Source: Actinoplanes sp. SE50/110 (GTDB lineage Bacteria > Actinomycetota > Actinomycetes > Mycobacteriales > Micromonosporaceae). From it: 64,000 nt of DNA. Position 1 is the first letter of the stretch. The number at the start of each line of letters is the position of its first letter. Location: contig NZ_LT827010.1 in NCBI RefSeq assembly GCF_900119315.1, positions 7,062,001 through 7,126,000 on the forward strand, given 5' to 3'. The notes under the pieces are model-generated. The model saw only the letters and a program-made list of their open reading frames with translations, searched no databases and was not told the origin of the DNA. The position numbers were made by a program, and so were the translations under genes. Below are positions 35,259 through 44,009 of this stretch, piece after piece.

Positions 35259-36266
35259 TCAGTCCTCGGCGTCGGAGCGGCGGCGGTCGATCGCGACATA
35301 CGAGCCCGGCTGGGACTTCGCCACCTTCTTCATCTCCGAGGCGACCGCGATCACCATCCGCGGGTCAGCGAACTGGCGGCCGCCCGATGTGGCCTGCGCG
35401 ACGCCGATCGACAGGGTGACCAGCGCGGCGCGGTGCTTGTTGCCGCGGCGGTCGGGGACCTCGATGTAGCCGCGCTGGGCGTCCCTCGGGTCGTAGAGAC
35501 GGTCGGCGGCGGACTCGAAGTCGGTCACCATGTTCTTCGTCAGGGGGAGCACCTGGTCGGGGTGGCAGATGAAGACGAAGTCGTCGCCGCCGATGTGACC
35601 CAGGAAGATCGACGGCTTGCCGGTGGCGGCGCTGGCCCGCTGCAGACTGCGCGCCAGGGCGGTGATGAACTCGTCGCCGCGGTCGAAACCGTACACGTCG
35701 TTGACGCTCTTGAAGCGATCGACGTCGATGTAGCCGACCGAGTAGTCGCCGCCGGCCCGCATCCGGTCGATGATCTCGCGGCGGACCCGGGCGTTGCCGG
35801 GCAGGCCGGTCAGCGGGGAGACCTCGCGGAACTCCTTGTTGCGGCGCAGCGTGGTGGAGACCCGGGCGATCAGCTCGGCGGTGTCGAACGGCTTGGTCAG
35901 GTAGTCGTCGGCGCCGGTGGTCAGGCCGACCACCTTGTCCACCGTCATGCTGCGGGCGGTCAGCATGATCACCGGCAGGGCCGAGGTGAGCGGGTCGGCG
36001 CGCAGCGCGCGGATCAGCTCGACACCGTCCATCCGGGGCATCATCCAGTCGACGATCGCCAGGTCGGGACGGTGCGTCTCCATCAGGTCGAGCGCTTCCT
36101 GCCCGTCGCGCGCGCGGATCACCTCGAAGCCCTGCATCCGGAGGTTGAACTCGACGAAACTCGCGATGTCCTGGTCGTCGTCGACGACCAGGATGAGATC
36201 GGGTCGCTGCTCTTCATCGTCGAGCCCGAAGTCGTCGACCACGGGCCCCGGCTCAGCGGTACTCAC
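35259..36266 (-). CDS. Response regulator with GGDEF diguanylate cyclase output
   Basis: 335 residues. Receiver domain (about 23-140): VDDDQDI acidic pocket, phospho-acceptor Asp in IVDWMMPRMDG, and conserved Lys in LTKPFD. GGDEF domain (about 155-325) begins DPLTGLPGN-like SPLTGLPGNARV and has an intact active site GGDDFVFI; the upstream RxxD inhibitory site is not seen. It should make cyclic di-GMP on phosphorylation. No sensor kinase is adjacent. Its ATG overlaps the rpe stop (ATGA), an odd pairing of signalling with sugar metabolism. The gap 35089-35258 to plsC has no gene. Confidence 0.9.
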   Translation of the reverse strand: MSTAEPGPVVDDFGLDDEEQRPDLILVVDDDQDIASFVEFNLRMQGFEVIRARDGQEALDLMETHRPDLAIVDWMMPRMDGVELIRALRADPLTSALPVIMLTARSMTVDKVVGLTTGADDYLTKPFDTAELIARVSTTLRRNKEFREVSPLTGLPGNARVRREIIDRMRAGGDYSVGYIDVDRFKSVNDVYGFDRGDEFITALARSLQRASAATGKPSIFLGHIGGDDFVFICHPDQVLPLTKNMVTDFESAADRLYDPRDAQRGYIEVPDRRGNKHRAALVTLSIGVAQATSGGRQFADPRMVIAVASEMKKVAKSQPGSYVAIDRRRSDAED

Positions 36267-36943
36267 CTCGAGATCCCCATGCGATCGGCGGCCAGTGCCC
36301 GAAGCTTACGCACCGCCTCGGCGGGATCGGCAGCCCCATAGACGGCGGTGCCCGCCACGAACGCGTCGGCGCCGGCCTCGGCGGCCTGCTCGATGGTGTC
36401 GGCCGCGATCCCGCCGTCCACCTCGATGCGCACGTCCAGGTTGCCCCGGGAGACGCGGCGCCGGACGTCACGCACCTTGTCGAGCATCTCGGGAAGGAAT
36501 TTCTGCCCGCCGAAGCCGGCCTTGATCGTCATGATCAGGACGGTGTCCAGATGGGGCAGGAGCTCCAGGTAGGGCTCCACCGGGGTGTCCCGGTCGATGG
36601 CCAGGCCGGCCTTGGCGCCGGCCGCGCGCAGCGTCTTGGCCAGGCCGACCGGGTCGTCGCAGGCCTCGGCGTGGAACGTCACGTTGTAGGCCCCGGCCTC
36701 GGCGTAGCCGGGGGCCCAGCGCTCCGGGTCGGTGATCATCAGGTGCACGTCGAACGGGATCGTCGTCGCCTTGCGCAGCCCCTGGACCACCGGCAGGCCG
36801 ATCGTCAGGTTCGGCACGAAGTGGTTGTCCATGACATCCACGTGCGCCCAGTCGGCCGCCCCCTCGATGGCGTGCACTTCCTCGGCGAGGCGGGAGAAGT
36901 CGGAGGCGAGGATGCTCGGCGCGATGATCGGCGATGACGTCAC
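36263..36943 (-). CDS. rpe: Ribulose-phosphate 3-epimerase
   Basis: 226 residues, TIM barrel of the pentose phosphate pathway. IAPSILASDFSRLAEEV start, HVDVMDNHFVPNLTIGLPVV near 34-53 with the metal Asp and His, HLMITDPERW, and MTIKAGFGGQKFLPEML near 138-155; IEVDGGIAADTIEQAAEAGAD closes the phosphate site. Coupled to the response regulator downstream by a 4-base overlap. Upstream rsmB is 52 bases away. Confidence 0.96.
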   Translation of the reverse strand: MTSSPIIAPSILASDFSRLAEEVHAIEGAADWAHVDVMDNHFVPNLTIGLPVVQGLRKATTIPFDVHLMITDPERWAPGYAEAGAYNVTFHAEACDDPVGLAKTLRAAGAKAGLAIDRDTPVEPYLELLPHLDTVLIMTIKAGFGGQKFLPEMLDKVRDVRRRVSRGNLDVRIEVDGGIAADTIEQAAEAGADAFVAGTAVYGAADPAEAVRKLRALAADRMGISR

Positions 36944-36995
36944 CGATGCAGTGTATGACTTCGCGCCGAGCCGTCCCCGGCCCTGTGGACAACCC

Positions 36996-38465
36996 TCAGG
37001 CGGTGCGGCGCAGGACCGCCAGGAACATCGCGTCGGTGCCGTGCCGGTGCGGCCACAACTGCACCGTCGGCCCGGCGCCCAGACCCGGCATGCCCGGCGG
37101 CAGCAGCGGCCGGGCGTCGACGAAGTCCACCTCGACGCCGCTGCGCCGGGCCCCCTCGCTGACCGTCACCTGGGTCTCCACCATGTGCGGGGAGCACGTC
37201 ACGTAGGCGACCACGCCGCCCGGGCGAACCGCGCGCAGCGCGGCCACCAGCAGCTCCCGCTGCAGCCGGGTGAGCGGCGGCAGGTCGGCCGGCTGGCGGC
37301 GCCAGCGCGACTCGGGGCGGCGGCGCAACGACCCCAGGCCGGTGCACGGCGCGTCGACCAGCACCCGGTCGAACGCCTCCTCCGGCAGGTCCGGATCACG
37401 GCCCACGGACCGCCCGTCCATCGGGAAGACCGTCACCGGCATCCCCTCGGTGGCCTGCTCGACCAGCCGGGCCCGGTGCTCGGCCACCTCGACCGCGGTC
37501 ACCTCGGCGCCCCGGCCGGCCGCGATCGCGCCGATCAGGCCGGTCTTGCCGCCCGGGCCGGCGCACAGGTCCAGCCAGCGGGTGTCCCGGCCCTCGACCG
37601 GGGCGGCCAGCAGCGCCGCCGCGACCAGTTGCGAGCCCTCGTCCTGCACGTGCGCACGGCCCTCACGGATGGCGGCCAGGTCGCGCGGAGCGCCACCGTT
37701 GAGATAGACCGCGTACGGCGAGAAGGCTCCCGGCACACCGTTGACCTCGTCGGCCAGCTCCACCGCGTCGGCCCGGCCCGGGCGCGCGCACAGGTGCACG
37801 GCCGGCGGCTGGTTGTCCTCGATCAGCAGCCGGGCGGTCTCCTCCAGGTCGCCGCCCAGCGCCTCGGCGAACGCCCGCACGATCCACTGCGGATGGTGGT
37901 GCAGCACCGACAGGTTGGCGACCGGGTCGTCGGCGTAGTTCGGCGCGAGCCGCTCCAGCCAGGTCTCCAGCGGCGTCTCGGAGATCGTCCGCATCACCGC
38001 GTTGGCGAACCCGGACGCGCCGGGCGCCACCGAGCGCACCAGGTCGACCGTCTGGTTGACCGCGGCGTGCGTCGGCACCCGGGTGTAGAGCAGCTGATAC
38101 GCCCCGAGGCGCAGCGCGTCGCGGGCCGGCGGGTCGATCCGGGCGACCTCACGGCCGGCCGCCGAGGCGATGATCAGATCGAGAGTGCCGAGGGCGCGCA
38201 GCGTGCCGTAGGTCAGCTCGGTGGCGAACGCCGCGTCCCGCCCGTGCAGGCCCATACCGCCGAGGATCTCGCCGAGGACCAGGTTGGCGTACGCGTCGTC
38301 GCGGTGCACGGCGGCGACCGCCTCATAGGCCGCCTGGCGCGCCGGGTCGGACGGCGGCCGCCCGGCCCGCGGAGCCCGGCCGCTGCGCTGATCGCGCGGG
38401 TGTCCGGGCCCGGCCGGCCGGCGGGGGCCGGCGCCGTGCGGGCGGGAAGCCCGATGTTCCGTCAC
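36996..38465 (-). CDS. rsmB: 16S rRNA m5C967 methyltransferase
   Basis: 489 residues from GTG 38463-38465, preceded by AGGAGA. A basic Arg/Pro/Gly N-terminus (about 1-45) leads into the NusB-like RNA-binding domain (to about 190), then the Fmu methyltransferase: LDLCAGPGGKTGLIGAIA for SAM, DAPCTGLGSLRRRPESRW with the catalytic-cycle Cys and VTCSPHMVETQ with the second Cys. Located between fmt and rpe, as in many actinobacteria. Confidence 0.95.
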   Translation of the reverse strand: MTEHRASRPHGAGPRRPAGPGHPRDQRSGRAPRAGRPPSDPARQAAYEAVAAVHRDDAYANLVLGEILGGMGLHGRDAAFATELTYGTLRALGTLDLIIASAAGREVARIDPPARDALRLGAYQLLYTRVPTHAAVNQTVDLVRSVAPGASGFANAVMRTISETPLETWLERLAPNYADDPVANLSVLHHHPQWIVRAFAEALGGDLEETARLLIEDNQPPAVHLCARPGRADAVELADEVNGVPGAFSPYAVYLNGGAPRDLAAIREGRAHVQDEGSQLVAAALLAAPVEGRDTRWLDLCAGPGGKTGLIGAIAAGRGAEVTAVEVAEHRARLVEQATEGMPVTVFPMDGRSVGRDPDLPEEAFDRVLVDAPCTGLGSLRRRPESRWRRQPADLPPLTRLQRELLVAALRAVRPGGVVAYVTCSPHMVETQVTVSEGARRSGVEVDFVDARPLLPPGMPGLGAGPTVQLWPHRHGTDAMFLAVLRRTA

Positions 38466-38499
38466 GCGGAATCTCCTAAAGTTGCTGCGATGGAGGAGC

Positions 38500-39426
38500 T
38501 CATGCCAGCTTCTCCCCTGGTTCGAGACGCAGACCGCGCGCCCAGTCGGTGGCCGGCATCGGCTTCTTGCCGGCCGCGCGGACCTCACCCAGCTGCACCG
38601 GCGTCGTCGCCGTGCCGGCCAGCACCTGGGTGCGCTCCACCCGCAGCTCCCCCGGCTGCAGATGCGGTGCGTTCGCGATCGGCCGGACCGGGCCCAGCTT
38701 CAGCCGGTCGTCGCGTAGCGTCGTCCACGCGCCCGGCGCCGGCGTGCACGCCCGGATCCGCCGGTCGACCGCGAACGCCGGGTCGGTCCACCGGACCCGC
38801 GCGTCGTCGGCGGTCAGTTTGGGGGCCAGGCTGACCCCGTCGCGCGGCTGCGGATGCGCCCGGGCGGTGCCCGACCCGATCGCGTCGAGGACCGCGACCA
38901 GCAGCCCGGCGCCCTCGTGCGCGAGCCGGGTCAGCAGGTCACCGGAGGTGTCGTTGAACCGGATCTGGTCGGTGACGGTGCCGTAGACCGGGCCGGTGTC
39001 CAGCCCCGCCTCCAGCTCGAAGACGCTCGCCCCGGTCACCTCGTCGCCGTGCAGGACGGCGTGCTGCACGGGGGCCGCGCCCCGCCAGGCGGGCAGCAGC
39101 GAGAAGTGCAGGTTCATCCAGCCGTGTTTCGGAATCTCCAGGGCCGAGGGCGGAACCAGCGCGCCGTACGCCACGACGGGCACACAGTCGGGCGCCAGCT
39201 CCCGCAGCCGGGCCTGGAACTCGGGCTCGCGCGGCCGCTCCGGGGTGAGCACCTCGATGCCGTGCTCGTCGGCCCACGCGCCGGCCGGCGAGCGGACCAG
39301 GCGACGGCCGCGGCCCGCCGGGGCGTCCGGCCGGGTGACCACGGCCAGCAGCTCGTGCCCGGACGCGGCGATCGCCTCCAGGCTGGGCAGCGCCACCTCC
39401 GGCGTACCGGCGAAGACCAGACGCAT
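38500..39426 (-). CDS. fmt: Methionyl-tRNA formyltransferase
   Basis: 308 residues. Formylates initiator Met-tRNA. N-terminal MRLVFAGTPEVALPSLEAI, the formyl-THF catalytic region MNLHFSLLPAWRGAAPVQHAVLHG (about 107-130; the common Pro after His is Phe here), DTGPVYGTV, and a C-terminal OB-like domain starting near 205. It starts 4 bases after def stops, giving the standard def-fmt pair. Confidence 0.96.
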   Translation of the reverse strand: MRLVFAGTPEVALPSLEAIAASGHELLAVVTRPDAPAGRGRRLVRSPAGAWADEHGIEVLTPERPREPEFQARLRELAPDCVPVVAYGALVPPSALEIPKHGWMNLHFSLLPAWRGAAPVQHAVLHGDEVTGASVFELEAGLDTGPVYGTVTDQIRFNDTSGDLLTRLAHEGAGLLVAVLDAIGSGTARAHPQPRDGVSLAPKLTADDARVRWTDPAFAVDRRIRACTPAPGAWTTLRDDRLKLGPVRPIANAPHLQPGELRVERTQVLAGTATTPVQLGEVRAAGKKPMPATDWARGLRLEPGEKLA

Positions 39427-39430
39427 CAGC

Positions 39431-39988
39431 TCACCGCCCCACGCCGAAGATGCCCCGGCCGTGCGGGCTCTCCTTGATCATCGGCGGCTTGGCCGCGTCG
39501 TACCACTCCGCGGAGCGGATCTGCTTCATCGCGTCCTTGCGGGCGGCCGCGTCCAGCCGGTCCAGGAACAGCACCCCGTCCAGGTGGTCGGTCTCGTGCT
39601 GCACGCAGCGCGCCATCAGCCCGGTGCCGACCACCTGCACCGGGTCGCCGTACTCGGTGAAGCCGTTGGCCACCACGTTCTGCCGGCGCTTGGTGTCGAT
39701 GTAGACGCCCGGAATCGACAGGCAGCCCTCCGGACCGTCCTGCTCCTGTTCGTCAGGGAAGGACAGCACCGGATTGACGATGTGCCCGACCACGTCGTCC
39801 ACGTCGAAGGTGAACACGCGCAGCCCGACCCCGAGCTGCGGGGCGGCCAGCCCGGCGCCGCCCTCGTCGAGCATCGTGTCGGTCAGATCCTTGACCAGCT
39901 TGCGCAGTTCCTTGTCGAAGTCGACGACCGGGTCGGCCGCAGTGCGCAGCACCGGGTCGCCGAAGAGACGGATGGGCTGGACGGTCAC
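39431..39988 (-). CDS. def: Peptide deformylase
   Basis: 185 residues. Removes the N-formyl group from nascent proteins. All three motifs are intact: GGAGLAAPQLGV (about 42-53), EGCLSIPG (about 98-105) with the metal Cys, and QHETDHLDGVLFLDR (about 138-152) with the HExxH zinc/iron site. Just upstream of fmt and downstream of priA. Confidence 0.97.
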   Translation of the reverse strand: MTVQPIRLFGDPVLRTAADPVVDFDKELRKLVKDLTDTMLDEGGAGLAAPQLGVGLRVFTFDVDDVVGHIVNPVLSFPDEQEQDGPEGCLSIPGVYIDTKRRQNVVANGFTEYGDPVQVVGTGLMARCVQHETDHLDGVLFLDRLDAAARKDAMKQIRSAEWYDAAKPPMIKESPHGRGIFGVGR

Positions 39989-40036
39989 GCGGCGGAACTC
40001 CTAAATCTTGAAAACGGCTGGAAACAGTCTACGGAG

Positions 40037-42241
40037 TCAGAAGAGGTCGGCCGGGTCCACCTGGATCCGCACCGGGACCGCCGCTTTGCGCGCGCTGCGC
40101 ACCCCGGCCGCCACGTGCAGGGCGTGCGCCAGCCCGGCCGCCCGGGACCGGGACACCCGCAGCAGCATCCGCTCCTGCTCCTCCCGGGCCGGGACCGGGC
40201 CCAGCTGCTCCGTCCCGTCCGGCAGGTCGGCGATGCTCAGCAGCTCGGCCACCGCCGGGGCGGGACCGGTCACCGACGCCATCCGGGCCGCCGGCGGAAA
40301 GCCGAGCTCGCGGCGTTCGGCCAGCTCACGGGCGGCGAACCAGCCCGGATCCCAGCGCAGCAGAGCCTGCACGGGGGCCAGCGAACCGTCCGCCACCACG
40401 ATCACCCGGCCACCGGCCGAGCCGGACCGGGCCAGCGCCGACGCGTTCAGCCAGCGGCGCATGGTCTCCTCGGCGGCCCGCAGATCGGCCCGGCTCAGCA
40501 GCGCCCAGGAGTCCAGCAGCAGCACCGCGCCGTACCCCCCGTCGGCCACCGGCTCCGACCCGGGAGTGGCCACCACCACGGCCGGGGTGCCCGGCACCGT
40601 GTTCAAGATCTCGTCGCGGCCGGACGTGCGCACCGGCACACCCGGAAACGCCCGCCCCAGCTCCTCCGCGGTCCGCTTGGCCCCGACCACCGAGGCGCGC
40701 AGCCGCCGCTCGCCGCACGCCGGGCACTCGTAGGCCGGGAAATTCCGCCCGCACCACCGGCAGAACGGCACGTCCCGGGCGGCGTGCAGGGCCAGTGGAC
40801 CGGAGCACTCCGGGCACCGCGCCGGGGTGCGGCACTCGGCGCAGGCCACCGACGGCAGGTAGCCCCGGCGCGGCACCTGGACCAGCACCGGCGCCCCGGC
40901 CTGCAGGGCCTGCTTGGCCGCCTGCCACGCCACGCTGGGCAGCCGGGCGGTCACCGCACCGGCGTCCCGGGCCAGCTGCGGATCGTCCCCGGTCGGCGAG
41001 ATCGCCGGCTGCCGCCGCCGCAGCACCCCGCGCTCGGCGACGATCTCCCTGGCCCATCCGGTCTCCAGGAGCAACTGCCCCTCCCCGGTACGCGCGAACC
41101 CGCCGACCAGGGCGGCACACCCGGCCAGTTGCGCGCGGGTCAGCAGCACCTCCCGGGCATGCGGGTAGGGCGACCGCGGCTCGGCATGCAGATCGTCGCC
41201 GTCGTCCCAGATCACCACCAGCCCCAGGTCGGCGGCCGGCGCCCACATGGCGGCCCGGGTGCCGACGACCACCGGAACCTGATGCCGGCTGGCGGCCAGG
41301 AACCGCCGATACCGCTCGGCGGGGCCCAGCGCGGCATTCAGCGCGACATGCCGGTCCGGTCCGAGGGCGGTGGTGAGCGCCCGGTCCATCCGGTCGAGAT
41401 CCCGGCCGTCGGCGACGACGATGACGACGCCACGCCCACCGCGCACGGTCGCGGCCGCGGCCTCGGCGATCCGCAGCGGCCACTCCTCCCCGGGCAGCGC
41501 CGACCAGACCGCGCGCGCGGGACGCCCCGCCCGCAGCGCGGCCAGAAAGGCGGGACCGGTCGGATAGGAATCCCAGCCGCCGGGCGCGGGCTCCGGGAGA
41601 TCGGGAGCCGGCGGGCGAGCGCCTGCGGCCGGGCCGGCCTCCCGGACCGACGACTCGCCGCCGCCTCCGGCAACCGACCCGCCGCCCTCCGAAACCGACC
41701 CGCCGCCCTCCGAAACCGACCCGCCGCCCTCCGAAACCGACCGGCCGCCCTCCGAAACTGACCCGCCGCCGCCCTCCGAAACCGACCGGCCGCCCTCCGG
41801 AACCGACCCGTCGCCCTCGCCGAGGGATCGGCCGGCGCCGGCGTTTCCGGGGACGGGCTGGGACTCCACCCGGGCGTGGCGTGGGGGGACGGCGAGGCGC
41901 AGCACGTCGGCGAGGCTGCCCGCGTAACGGTCCGCGACCGCCCGCGCGGCCCGGGCCACCTCGGGGTCGAGGACCCGCTCGGCGGAGACGACCTTTTCCA
42001 GGTAGGCCAGCTTGCCCTGATGCTCGGAGGCCTCAGCCCGGGACAGCAGGAAGCCGCCGACCAGCTGGCCGGCGAAACGCACCTTGACCCGCACCCCGGG
42101 CTGGGCGGCGGCGTCGTCGGCGCTGGAGATCAGGTAGTCGAACGGGCGGTCCAGGTGCGGCAGCTGGACGTCGACGCACACCCGGGCGACCGGCAGGTGC
42201 TCTGCCGGCTCCCGATCCGCTCGCACACTCTTGGTCGCCAT
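40037..42241 (-). CDS. priA: Primosomal protein N' (PriA), helicase motifs degenerate
   Basis: 734 residues from ATG 42239-42241. The N-terminal 3'-DNA-binding domain (about 20-130) starts RVCVDVQLPHLDRPFDYL. The expected Walker A (GSGKT) is replaced by LPGEEWPL and the DEAH box by IWDDGDD, so ATPase/helicase activity is probably lost, as is known for actinobacterial PriA. The zinc-binding cysteines are kept (CAECRTPARCPECSG, then CRWCGRNFPAYECPACG). A Gly/Ser/Glu repeat linker of about 50 residues follows the N-terminal domain. Role: replication restart through protein and DNA binding. Another ATG 21 bases upstream is possible. Confidence 0.92.
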   Translation of the reverse strand: MATKSVRADREPAEHLPVARVCVDVQLPHLDRPFDYLISSADDAAAQPGVRVKVRFAGQLVGGFLLSRAEASEHQGKLAYLEKVVSAERVLDPEVARAARAVADRYAGSLADVLRLAVPPRHARVESQPVPGNAGAGRSLGEGDGSVPEGGRSVSEGGGGSVSEGGRSVSEGGGSVSEGGGSVSEGGGSVAGGGGESSVREAGPAAGARPPAPDLPEPAPGGWDSYPTGPAFLAALRAGRPARAVWSALPGEEWPLRIAEAAAATVRGGRGVVIVVADGRDLDRMDRALTTALGPDRHVALNAALGPAERYRRFLAASRHQVPVVVGTRAAMWAPAADLGLVVIWDDGDDLHAEPRSPYPHAREVLLTRAQLAGCAALVGGFARTGEGQLLLETGWAREIVAERGVLRRRQPAISPTGDDPQLARDAGAVTARLPSVAWQAAKQALQAGAPVLVQVPRRGYLPSVACAECRTPARCPECSGPLALHAARDVPFCRWCGRNFPAYECPACGERRLRASVVGAKRTAEELGRAFPGVPVRTSGRDEILNTVPGTPAVVVATPGSEPVADGGYGAVLLLDSWALLSRADLRAAEETMRRWLNASALARSGSAGGRVIVVADGSLAPVQALLRWDPGWFAARELAERRELGFPPAARMASVTGPAPAVAELLSIADLPDGTEQLGPVPAREEQERMLLRVSRSRAAGLAHALHVAAGVRSARKAAVPVRIQVDPADLF
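41670..41815 (-). repeat. 21-bp tandem repeat inside priA
   Basis: About seven copies of a 21-bp unit encode the heptad GGGSVSE with small variations (GGRSVSE, GGGGSVSE). The array keeps the frame and produces a flexible linker at residues of about 140-190. The repeat number probably varies between strains. Confidence 0.85.
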
Positions 42242-42355
42242 CGCCGAACATTCTGCCCGCACCCACCGACAACTTCTTCACAAGATCAACGCTGGGGGCG
42301 GCGTCGAAGGATGGAATCTCGATGCCGGGCATCGGGGGTGGGGCCCGCCAGGCCG

Positions 42356-42530
42356 CACCCGCTGCCGATCACCGCTGCGGCCGCCGCCCCGACGCCGCCC
42401 CCCGCGCACGGTTGGTCGCCTGGCCACACCCGCTCCGGATCACCGCTGCGGCCGCCGCCCCAACGCCGCCCTCCGCGCACGGTTGGCCGCCAGGCCACAC
42501 CCGCTCCCGATCAGCGCTGCGGCCGCCCGG
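42356..42530. repeat. 71-bp tandem repeat between priA and metK
   Basis: Two full 71-bp units (42356-42426 and 42427-42497) and about 33 bases of a third, each starting CACCCGCTCC/GCCGATCA and containing CCGCTGCGGCCGCCGCC. No coding frame is convincing. The whole priA-metK gap (42242-42776) holds only this array, an unremarkable stretch to about 42720 and the metK terminator. Confidence 0.85.
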
Positions 42531-42722
42531 GCACTGCGGGCGCGGTGGTCGCCGGCGGCGTGCGCTTCTGTCGCGGTTGCGGGCGCCGGTTGCGGTTTGC
42601 GCTCGTCCCGGTCGATTGCGGGGGTACGTCATGAGCACCCCGTCCGCTCCCGTGCCGGAAAAGACATCGCGCCAGAAGGTGGTGAAGGGTGCGAAACCGA
42701 GGCGGCTCGGGAAGCGGCAAAG

Positions 42723-42760
42723 GGAAAGCCGGCACCCCACGCGGGGAGCGCCGGCTTTCC
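42723..42760 (-). terminator. metK terminator (bidirectional)
   Basis: GGAAAGCCGGC ... GCCGGCTTTCC inverted repeat with inner CCCC/GGGG pairs, beginning 16 bases after the metK stop. Its arms carry AAA and TTT, and CCTTTGCC follows on the metK strand. Confidence 0.8.
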
Positions 42761-42776
42761 GGTGCGCTTCAGGTGG

Positions 42777-43967
42777 TCAGGACGCGGCGTTCTTCAGGTC
42801 CTGGGCGCGGTCGGTGCTCTCCCACTTGAGGTCGGGCAGCTCCCGCCCGAAGTGACCGTAGGCGGCCGTCTGCTGGTAGATCGGGCGCAGCAGGTCCAGG
42901 TCGCGGATGATCGCGGCCGGGCGCAGGTCGAAGACCTCGTTGATGGCCTTCTCGATCCGCTCGACCGGCACGTTCTCGGTGCCGAAGGTCTCGACGAACA
43001 GGCTGACCGGCTGAGCCTTGCCGATGGCGTACGCCACCTGGGTCTCGCAGCGCTCGGCGAGGCCGGCGGCGACCACGTTCTTGGCGACCCAGCGCATCGC
43101 GTACGCCGCGGAGCGGTCGACCTTGGACGGGTCCTTGCCGGAGAAGGCGCCGCCACCGTGGCGGGCGTAGCCACCGTACGTGTCCACGATGATCTTGCGG
43201 CCGGTCAGGCCGGCGTCGCCCATCGGGCCGCCGATCTCGAAGCGGCCGGTCGGGTTGACCAGCAGGCGGTAGCCGTCGGTGTCGAGGCCGAGGCCCTCCA
43301 GCTCCGGGTTGATCACGTGCTCGCGGACGTCCGGGGTGAGCAGGGAGTCCAGCGAGATGTCCGCGGCGTGCTGCGAGGAGACGACCACGGTGTCGAGGCG
43401 GACCGGGCGCAGCCCGTCGTACTCGATGGTGACCTGGGTCTTGCCGTCCGGGCGCAGGTACGGAATCAGGCCGTCCTTGCGGGCGACCGAGAGCCGGCGG
43501 GCCAGGCGGTGGGCCAGGGCGATCGGCAGCGGCATCAGCTCGGGGGTCTCCGAGCAGGCGAAGCCGAACATCATGCCCTGGTCGCCGGCGCCCTGCTGGT
43601 CGAGGACGTGCTCGGAGTCACCCTCGCGCAGCTCGATGGCGCTGTCGACGCCCTGGGCGATGTCCGGGGACTGCGAGCCGATGGAGACGCTCACGCCGCA
43701 GGACGCGCCGTCGAAGCCCTTCTTCGACGAGTCGTAACCGATCCGCAGGATGGTGTCGCGCACGATGCTGGGGATGTCGGCGTAGGCCTGGGTGGTGACC
43801 TCGCCCGCTACGTGCACCTGGCCGGTGGTGATCAGGGTCTCGACCGCGACACGGCTGCGCGGGTCCTGCGCGAGCAGGGCGTCGAGAATCCCGTCGCTGA
43901 TCTGGTCAGCGATCTTGTCCGGGTGGCCTTCCGTGACCGACTCGGAAGTGAACAGGCGGCGTGCCAC
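42777..43967 (-). CDS. metK: S-adenosylmethionine synthetase
   Basis: 396 residues. Makes SAM from methionine and ATP. ESVTEGHPDKIADQISDGILDAL near the start, the ATP/metal loop GAGDQGMMFGFAC near 127-139, GGAFSGKDPSKVDRSAAYAMR near 265-285. Single gene after coaBC with a 42-base gap; no SAM riboswitch was seen in that gap. SAM is also the amino donor for BioA encoded nearby. Confidence 0.97.
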   Translation of the reverse strand: MARRLFTSESVTEGHPDKIADQISDGILDALLAQDPRSRVAVETLITTGQVHVAGEVTTQAYADIPSIVRDTILRIGYDSSKKGFDGASCGVSVSIGSQSPDIAQGVDSAIELREGDSEHVLDQQGAGDQGMMFGFACSETPELMPLPIALAHRLARRLSVARKDGLIPYLRPDGKTQVTIEYDGLRPVRLDTVVVSSQHAADISLDSLLTPDVREHVINPELEGLGLDTDGYRLLVNPTGRFEIGGPMGDAGLTGRKIIVDTYGGYARHGGGAFSGKDPSKVDRSAAYAMRWVAKNVVAAGLAERCETQVAYAIGKAQPVSLFVETFGTENVPVERIEKAINEVFDLRPAAIIRDLDLLRPIYQQTAAYGHFGRELPDLKWESTDRAQDLKNAAS

Positions 43968-44009
43968 GGTGCTCCTCAGTTGTCGAATACAGGTAACGCG
44001 GAAGTGTAG

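Noticed and set aside
35198..35419. Small plus-strand ORF MARPGYRRGPDNRW
   Set aside because: Most of it is antisense to the diguanylate cyclase gene and there is no ribosome binding site.
38996..41761. A 921-codon plus-strand frame opposite fmt, def and priA
   Set aside because: It crosses three well-supported genes on the minus strand and shows no domain or ribosome binding site.
42630..42852. Small plus-strand ORF starting MSTPSAPVPEKTSRQ
   Set aside because: It has a GGGGG upstream but reads through the metK terminator hairpin into antisense metK; no natural end.
43968..44009. SAM riboswitch before metK
   Set aside because: The gap to coaBC is 42 bases, too short for any known SAM aptamer, and no conserved core is present.
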